Shown here: one piece after another, positions 56,190 through 64,000 of the stretch | Layout of the letters: each line of letters starts with the position of its first letter | Position numbering within the stretch: position 1 is the stretch's first letter | Assembly: GCA_030737835.1 (NCBI GenBank) | Contig: JAUJYN010000057.1 | Span: 337,981 to 401,980, forward strand | DNA: 64,000 nucleotides | From: Acorus gramineus | Lineage: Eukaryota; Streptophyta; Magnoliopsida; Acorales; Acoraceae | Reading direction: 5' to 3' | Notes under the pieces: model-generated | What the model saw: only the letters and a program-made list of their open reading frames with translations | Told to the model about the DNA's origin: nothing | Database searches by the model: none | Made by a program: the position numbers and the translations under genes

Positions 56190-57595
56190 ATGGCGACAAG
56201 CAGTAAGAAACCTTTTTCCTTTCTTTCCCGAATTTTTTTTTTTTGTGTGTTTGAACGAATTGCTTCGTTTTTCCAAAATAGGGTTTCGAAACAGCTCCTA
56301 CATTGCGTTTGCATTGTACATGTGACAGATTGTTTTAGGGTTTCGATTGGTTTATGAAGATCTTTACAACAGAATGTAACAGATTATTTACAATGCTAAT
56401 AAATTAATAACACTTGTTTTTATTTCTTTTTTTATCAAATGTTTTGATTTTTCCGAACAGGGGATTCGAAAATTCAGAGATTTCATTTGCAGAATAAATG
56501 TAACAGATTATGTTAGGTTTTGGATTAGGGTTTAGATGTTTTTGATTAAATGTAACAAAATATTGAATGTGCTGTTAAAAATGTGACATTTGCAATACAA
56601 ATGTAACAGATTGTATTAGGTTTCGGATTTGATTTTGGATGTTTTTTATTAAATGTAACAAAATTTTAAATGTGTTGTTGAAAATGTGACATTTGCGATA
56701 CAAATGTAACAGATTGTATTAGGTTTCGGATTTGATTTTGGATGTTTTTTATTAAATGTAACAAAATTTTAAATGTGTTGTTGAAAATGTGACATTTGCA
56801 ATCTAAGTGTAACAGATTATATTAGGTTTCGGATTTGGTTTTGGAGTAATGTAACACAAATTGGATTAGGTTTCGGATTTGGTTTTGGATGTTTTTGATT
56901 AAATGTAACAAAATATTAAATGTGCTGTTAAAAATGTGACATATACAATCTAAATGTAACAGATTGTATTAGGTTTCGGATTTGGTTTTGGAGGTTTTCA
57001 CATGAAATGTAACAGAATATGAAAGTGTAACAGAATATGAAAGTACTCTAAAAAACAGTGACATTTACAGTGTACATGTAACAAATTTATTTTTAGGTTT
57101 TTTTATTAGGGTTTTTATGTTTTTCGTTACATGTAACATATTATGGAATGTACTGTTGGAAATGTGACATTTGCAGTGTACATGTAACACATTATATTTG
57201 GTTATTGATTAGGTTTTGGAGGTTTTCACATGAGAATGTAACAGTAACAATAAATATTACAAACTTCTTATAATCATGTTCATTCTTTTTTCAGAGAACA
57301 AAAGGTCACACAAAGCTGCAAATAAAAAGGGAAAATCAATTCAACCACACTTCAGATCATCCTTGTATAGGATTTATCAAATATTTTCTACTCTGAAACT
57401 GAAGGAAAAACATCTGAATATGCTACAAGCAACACCTTTCTGGAGTCTGTTCAGTGGGTTGTTGGACAAGAAGTATGATTGTAGACAAGCAAAAAAGAAC
57501 GATGAAGATGTTGTGCGAATAATACAATGTTATGATCCACATTCGGAATCTTTCAAGATTGGTGGCAAAGCTTTGAAAATAACTCCAACAGAAAT
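56190..57595 (+). pseudogene. DUF1985/Ulp1-type gene, 5' part, cut by gypsy
   Basis: Exon 1 is 56190-56202 (ATGGCGACAAGCA, donor GTAAGA); exon 2 starts at 57295 after TTTTTTCAG and runs to the gypsy insertion at 57596. Together about 104 codons are open: MATSKNKRSHKAANKKGKSI, then LKEKHLNMLQATPFWSLFSG, DEDVVRIIQCYDPHSESF and KIGGKALKITPTEI. The pattern (TPFW, I-QCYD, F-IGGK) resembles the N-terminal DUF1985-like region of plant proteins that end in a Ulp1 cysteine protease domain, a group often carried by MULEs. The catalytic part would lie beyond the insertion, outside the window. Family call is moderate. Confidence 0.55.
56455..57010 (+). repeat. ~105-bp minisatellite in intron 1
   Basis: About five units with AAATGTAACAGATT (56499, 56599, 56703, ~56808, 56952), TTAGGTTTCGGATTTG, TTTTTGATTAAATGTAACAA and AAAATGTGACATTTGCAAT. 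Degenerate units extend from about 56310 to 57245. Confidence 0.85.
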
Positions 57596-60500
57596 TGTCA
57601 CGCCCCGGGGCGGCCAACCCCGGAACGCGGCAAATGTATATATATCATATCAGAAACCTACACAGGAGGTCAAATGCATATACTCTAAACCACAAATAAA
57701 ATGACAACACATATCAAATAGGGCTGACATAATATATATACAATATAGCGGAAGCAAAAGACTGAATCTGTGAATAAACATTCTACAGACTCGATACTCA
57801 ATCATCTGTCCTGTGAGAGCCAATATACACAAATACAACTGAACATATACAAACACGTGCCAAGCACGGAAATCAAATACATACAGTCAAGAAGGGATGC
57901 TGATAACCTCTGGCACTCGCGGAACGTGGCGCTGCTCCGCTACTGAAGAAATCCCTCGGAAAGCTCCTACGGCTGCTCCGGCTCTAGCTCAGGCTCAGTG
58001 GCAACTGGGGAAAAACATGTGCGAGGGGTGAGCCACACGCTCAGTGAACAGCACAACCCACGCAACACAGACAATATTTACCACAATATTCCATTATTTT
58101 AATCCAGCCATCAATACATAACAAGATAAACCAGTGGTTCGTACTTCGCCGAACCACCACACCCTCACCCTCACCCATCCATGGGTGACATAGGATTTTG
58201 GGACTGATAATCATCTATTCACAAATCCAGTAGGTCGCTCATCGCCAACCCACTACACCCTCACCCTCACCCTACCACGGGTGACATAGGATTTTGGGAC
58301 TGACTAGGCTGTTGGTCACCCTTGGTCCACTGATAGTCTCTCCCTCCACTCCGTAGGCCGCCTGGTCTACTCCCATATTCAGCACAGTCCGTCACCAAAT
58401 CAGGAGGTGCCTACTAATGGGAGCCCTCTGTCAGGAAGGCCCTGTCTAACGCTGGGGGTAGCCTCCACCGGATCCAACGCAGGGAACAGAACAGCCTATC
58501 CATACGCATATGATCCACTCGGATCCGCCGACTACACGCCTCAACAATTCTAATGTCATGAACTCTTCAGAGTTCCTCCAGCGCGCATAACCAAGATGCG
58601 GGGAAACAAGTACAATCAAAAGCAGTGTTGGAATATCACTGGGGGAAAGAAACTCGGGAGGGCGGCGTGAGTTCCCGATACAGGGTACCCCGACAACCAA
58701 ACAAGGAACACGGAGTACCCTAACACGGGTCTCACCGCTGTCCTCGCAAGGTCCCTCCCCTATAATATTCACTACTCATGCTAATAATCATACCAAACAT
58801 ACAACTCTACCGTTCTGAATTCCTCAGAACCCACCAGGGCGCATAACTACGATGCGGGGAACATGCATAAGGTTATAACAGGGTGGAATATCATTGGGGG
58901 AAAGAAACTCGGGAGGGCAGCGTGAGTTCCCATTATAGGACACCCCGACAACCAAACAAGGAACACGGTGTACCCTAACCCGGGTCTCACCGCTGTCCTC
59001 GCAAGGCCCCTCCCCTATAATATTCACTATAACATGCAATTTAACAAGTACTAGCATTTAATTTAATAAATAAACTAGTAGGACGCATACATAGGTCGGG
59101 TTTCCTAACATGAAGCAGGCATGCTGCATGGCTCATACACCTATCCTAAGGGTGCAAGTCCCTAACATAAAAGTCTAGGGTAGCATGCATTCTACACATC
59201 ATTCACACAAGCATGGATTACATATTATTTGCAGGTAATATTTATCCATGTCGCCCCAGGAGAGGTCGGTATACGCCCAAGTGCGTATAACACCTCTCTA
59301 CTGGGTTGGATTGTCCCACTCACCAAAGTCCGGGTCGTCGCGCGACCGTCCGTCTAGATCTGCAAGACAGACAATCAATATGGTGAGTTAAAATCCACAA
59401 ATACTACAAAATACATAAACCCACAATTAAACTCCCAACACTCGGGCAAACGTGCATACGACCCGCACGCACGCTAGCCCGAGCACTCCGACAACCCCCC
59501 GCACGGCCGGCCACCACCCGCACGGCCACCCGACCGCCCGGACGCGCCGCCGCGCCTCAGCCCGCGCACTCCGCGCACCGCCCGGGGCCCCGCGCGTCCA
59601 CCGAGCCCAGCCGCGGCAGCCCGCACGCGCCCCGCACGCCGTGCGCTGGCCCGCGAGCACCCCGCACGCCCCCGCGCGCGGCGCCTCGCCCCCGCGCACA
59701 CCACCTCGCGCCTTGCCGCGCCCCGCGCACGCCTCGCGCACGCCTCCCCGCCCCGCGCGCACCCCGCGCGCACCTCCGCCACCTCCTCCGCGCGCACCTC
59801 GCGCGTCCAGCACCTCCGGCAGCACCTCCGCGCGCACCTCGCGCGTGCAGCACCTCCGGCAGCACCTCCGCGTGCACCTCCGCGTCCAGCACCTCCGCGC
59901 GCACCTCGCGCGTCCAGCACCTCCGGCAGCACCTCCGCGCGCACCTCGCGCGTCCAGCACCTCCGGCAGCACCTCCGCGCGCGCCCAGACCAGCCCCTCG
60001 CGCCGGACCCGCGCGACCAGCCCTCGCGCCCGCTGCCCGCTGCCTGAGGCCCCCAGCACGCCTGCACGACCAGCACAGCACGCCGCCCGCGCGCGCCAGC
60101 TTGCACGCCGCGCGCACGCGCGCCCGCGCACGCACGCGCGCATGCCCGCGCGCGCCCCGCCTGCGCGCTGCTGCTGCTCTGCCTGCTGCCCGAGAACCCC
60201 TCCCTGCAGCCCGAGACCACCCCCTGCAGCCCGAGCACCTCCAACCACCCCTCCCACGGCCGCCGACCACTTCCGACCACCTCCAACCACCCCCGACAGC
60301 TTCCCACAGCCGCCGACCACCCCTCATACATAGATCCACACTCCTAGCATACATCTATGCAAGAAAAGTGAAGAAAAGGACCTTACCGAGGGGAGGGAGC
60401 GAAGTCCGGACGCTCTCCGCGCGCCGAAACCTTTCCCAAAGGCCTTCTCAAGCCCCGATCTATCACGGCCCTCGATTTGGCTCGAAACAGAGGAGAGAGA

Positions 60501-60974
60501 GGGGAGGTCGGGGAGGCTAGAGTCGTCGGAATCGGGATTTGAAGGCACCGGAGCGTAGATCGGGACCCGATCTACACTTCCCGTGCTTTGGGTTTTCGAT
60601 TTTGAGGGGTCTAGGGGGCTTGAAAGGAAGAAAAACGGAGAGGGGAGAGAGAGATCTCGACGAGGAAGATGATGAACAGTGCTTTGATATTTTTTGATTC
60701 CTTTTAAGTAGAGCGCGACTTAAAAACCCGGATACGCCCCGGAACTGGGAAATTTTTGCAAACGATGCCAGAATTCAATGAAATTTTCGTGAGAGGTCTA
60801 AAATGGCGCCAGGACACCAAATATGCAGTCAGATTTCCAATCGGAGTCCTCTAGCTCAGGACGATAGCTAACAGTCTGAAATTATGCGGTTCCGACCAAA
60901 AACCCTAAAAATTTTTAAAACTGCCAGAACGCTCTAACGGTTACCAGCAGGTTAAAAGTGACACATATATAACA
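57596..60974 (-). repeat. LTR of the second gypsy element
   Basis: Same modules as the LTR at 35549-38862: CACCCTCACCC units near 58150-58280, two CTCGGGAGGGC units (58590-59040) and a GC-rich tract (59450-60240) with CGCGCGCACCTCGCGCGTCC repeats. Confidence 0.9.
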
Positions 60975-62302
60975 TTATTCCCCCCTTAGGAAATTTTGTC
61001 CCCAAAATTCGCCAAAAACATCTAGGAGGGGAAAAGATGCGCGTCGAACCTGGCATCCATGAGCTCCCATGTGTCCTTAACACCGGAACGGTGCTGCCAT
61101 CGCACCTCGACCAACTGGACGGTCTTGGTGCAGAGCCTCCTCACGCGGCGGTCCATGATCTCAATCGACTGCTCCACGAATGACTGTCCGGCTCAGAGAC
61201 GAGCGGCTCGAACGGGATGACGTGAGCAGGATCGCGGACACACCTTTACCCAACTGCGAACCCACCACTCCAAGACGGAGAGGTAAGAATTGGCGCTGAG
61301 GTGAGCCTCCGAGTAAACTCCAGGAAGCTCTCCTCGCAAGACGGGGACCACTCGAACCGGACATCCCTCCGAGTAAGGCGGTTAAGAGGAACAGCTATCT
61401 TCGAGAGTCCCTCGTCAAGCTTCCTACAATAACCCTCCAACTCGGGAAGCTCCGAATCCTTGCGGGGTTCGACGGTCTACGCCAATTCGACATAGCAAGC
61501 GTCTTACCCGGGTCCACAGATATCCTTTCCCAGAAACCACTCAGCCCAAAAGGCCTTAACCTCTAACCAAACTCGCACTTGATCTCTCATCTATCTGATG
61601 CTTCCATGGCATCCCTTACCTGGGAAAAGAAACCTCGGGAGGGCACCATGGAATCCCGATATAGGATACCCCGACAACCAAACAAGGAACACGAAGTACC
61701 CTAGCCCGGGTTCCAACGCCGACCTCACAAGGCCCCTTAATCCAGAAAGGAACACTGGAAGAAGACATCATTCTCAAAGAACACTACTAACTCCTCCGGA
61801 TCATCTACATCTAGATGATCACCCAACGATGTCATTCAACATCCTTTGCAAGACCGACCCAACATCATTGGGAACGGTCCAACAGAAATTGGGTTACGAG
61901 CGACCCGCCTTCGCCTCATCCACACCCTCACTCCCGAAAGGAGACATTTTGGGACTTTGGGAGAGACTTAGACTGCTCTCTACCCCTGGTCCACCGGTAG
62001 CCTCTCCCCGCTCCGTAGCTCGCCTGGTCCTCTGACCGGGAGCCTGTCTAACGCCGGGGCTGTACTACGCGGATCCAACTAAGGGGAGAGCGATTCCACG
62101 CTCGCGACACCATTCAATAATCTCTTACCGGGTAGCCCCTACCTAGCATACTCCCAAATTCAGTACCCCTCCGACTGCATCGGCGGTACCTACTGATGGG
62201 AACTCACTGCCAGGACAGCTAAACCCGGCTTCCTTAACCCAAACAACCGCTCTTGACACTCACTCATCCAGATACCCCACACACTTGCATAATAACCACC
62301 AA

Positions 62303-63630
62303 TTACACACACACTATCCTTATACTAGAAAGCTGGGAACACAAGATGATACCTCGAACCATGACACCCGAAGGCTGCGCCTCCTCGATCGCAAGCGCTG
62401 CAACTCTGCCTTGAACCAACCGCGGCTGAGGAACAGGAGCACGCCTCGCCGGCTGCACTGGCTGCTGCTGGCGTGGAAGCTGCTGAGGTGGCACTCGGGG
62501 TCGGCCAGCATCTGGGCAATTGTATCTGATATGCCCGATGCGCTGACAATGAAAACAGCGCCGCTTCTCCGGCTGCCAGGACTGGATGGGCACTGCTGCA
62601 ATGGGTGCCGGATCCCATACTGGCACCGCATCTGCTGGAGGAGAGGCAGCCGCTGACTGCTCGAAGCGGGGCCTCTTCCTCTTGCGCTGCCCCTGGTCCC
62701 GACTCCCGGAAGGACCCTGATCTGAAGAAGGGGTCGGAGCCCGCACTTGAATCCCGAGGTCTCTCTCGACAGTCTTCGCCCGCGAGACCAAGTCGGAGAA
62801 CCTCGTGAAAGCCTGGGCGGTGACGTGCACTCGGATGGCATTGCTCAGACCGAGCTCAAACCGACGGCACCTCGTGACCTCATCCGTCACCAAGGCTGGA
62901 GCAAATCTGGAAAGGCTCGTGAAGCGCGTAGAGTAATCAGCAACTGACATGGAACCCTGCGTCAGCTGCTCGAACTCCCGCTCCACTAGCTGCCGCGCCG
63001 AGAACGGAAAATACTCGTCCAGAAAATGCCTCCGGAAACCGCCCAAGAAAGCTGCTCCACTCCCTCTGGAATGTCCACCACTCGGGTAGCCCACCAGTCG
63101 GCGGCGTCACCCTTCAGCATGAAAGTGGCCAGGGCGACTCGCTGGCGATCGGTGCAAAGCATGGCCGCGAAAATCACATCCACCTCCCTCAACCAACGCT
63201 CTGGCGCAAGAGGATCTGCCGACTGCCCATGAAACTCGGGAGGATGGAGCTTTAGAAAGGCTGCGAGGCCACTCTGCTGCACTCGCGCTGCCGCCTCTAG
63301 CTCCTCCTCCCTCTGCAGGGGATCCTCAACTCCAACTGCCGGAACTGCCACCGGAACTGGGGGTACATCAGGTACCACAGGCGGATCTACCACCAAGGGG
63401 ACCGGCGGAACTGCCTCGCGAGTCGCCCTCAGCTCCTGAATCTCTCTAGCCTGCTCTGCCATCATCCGCGTCTGTGTCTCCACCAAATCAGCCAACCGAG
63501 CGAAAGCACGCTCCCAAGCAGGTGGCTCCTGCGTCAAGGGCTCTCCGGTAGCATCCTCGTCTCTGGTAGGTCCGGAAACCTCCAAAGACCGAGAGGGACC
63601 TCGTCCGCGCCGTCCTCTGCGAGGAGGCAT
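62303..63630 (-). CDS. Gypsy gag-like frame of the second element
   Basis: Same protein type as 40367-41905: starts MPPRRGRRGRGPSRS, has LKLHPPEFHGQSADPLAPER, and ends after the zinc knuckle CFHCQRIGHIRYNCP and a shorter Gln-rich tail. Broken, about one break. Confidence 0.8.
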
Positions 63631-64000
63631 ATCAGCACCCTAAGAAAACCAGACACTAGGATCAGAATACTCATATCAAAATCCTAGGACTCATCTCTAC
63701 GAAAGGAAGACTATTGGCTCTGACAGGACCAGGCTCTGATACCAACTTTTGTCACGCCCCAGGGCGGCCAACCCCGGAACGCGGCAAATGTATACATATC
63801 ATATCAGAACCTACACAGGAGGTCAAATGCATATACTCTAAACCACAAATAAAATGACAACACATATCAAATAGGGCTGACATAATATATATACAATATA
63901 GCGGAAGCAAAAGACTGAATCTGTGAATAAACATTCTACAGACTCGATACACAATCATACGTCCTGTGAGAGCCAATATACACAAATACAACTGAACATA

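Larger units (their letters stand above)
57596..64000 (-). mobile_element. Second long-LTR gypsy element, runs off window
   Basis: Left LTR 57596-60974 (3.38 kb) and start of the right LTR at 63750; primer site next to 63750 (plus GGCTCTGATACCAAC) and polypurine tract next to 60975, both minus-sense. The interior of 2.8 kb has gag (about 63630-62303) and the same small RT/RNase H trace (FEWSPSCEESFLEF near 61340) as the element at 35.5 kb. Same family as that element, but its LTR differs from those by far more than they differ from each other. Broken, pol largely absent. Left flanking five bases are GAAAT; the right flank is outside. Confidence 0.9.

Noticed and set aside
56317-57250. Possible CRISPR-like array because of regular ~105-bp spacing
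   Set aside because: Units are tandem repeats without unique spacers, in a plant intron.

Overview
This is a transposon-dense nuclear window from a flowering plant. The evidence is a spliced plant N-acetylglucosamine kinase gene, GT-AG introns, MULE, hAT, Helitron, Tourist-like, LINE, Ty1/copia and Ty3/gypsy elements, and tRNA-iMet primer sites. Nothing seen fixes the species. Most of the DNA is AT-rich, but transposon leaders, one LTR family and the hAT termini hold very GC-rich tracts.

Layout. 1-2216: fragment of a Ty1/copia element. 2.2-10.3 kb: AT-rich graveyard with a Helitron (3817-4746) sitting inside a long-inverted-repeat element, a foldback element, a small hAT-like MITE and dispersed repeats. 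10326-15730: young, nearly whole Ty1/copia element with 125-bp LTRs. 15.7-17.7 kb: MITEs and a LINE tail. 17731-21386: hAT transposon with perfect 8-bp target duplication and a transposase one frameshift from open. 22005-33484 (minus): the main host gene, a 7-exon GlcNAc kinase whose exons join in phase to 347 codons plus a stop; its introns are filled with MITEs and LINE pieces. 33593-49328: a MULE with 77-bp terminal inverted repeats, inserted about 109 bp upstream of the kinase start codon. The MULE carries a decayed mudrA-type transposase gene (plus) and, convergent to it, an intact three-exon gene for a 122-residue GRF zinc-finger membrane protein (minus). A 9.8-kb Ty3/gypsy element (35549-45342) is nested in the transposase gene, with target duplication AAACC.

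49.3-57.6 kb: the far flank of the MULE (the likely original kinase promoter), a host pseudogene, a copia polymerase fragment, a gypsy-like element with a 2.47-kb LTR and very short interior, and the first two exons of a DUF1985/Ulp1-type gene with a minisatellite in its first intron. That gene is cut at 57596 by a second member of the long-LTR gypsy family, which runs off the window.

The order of nesting is readable: kinase gene, then MULE insertion in its 5' region, then gypsy insertion in the MULE. The most unusual item is the MULE with a convergent GRF zinc-finger gene, an arrangement that resembles the mudrA/mudrB pair of maize MuDR but with an unrelated second protein.
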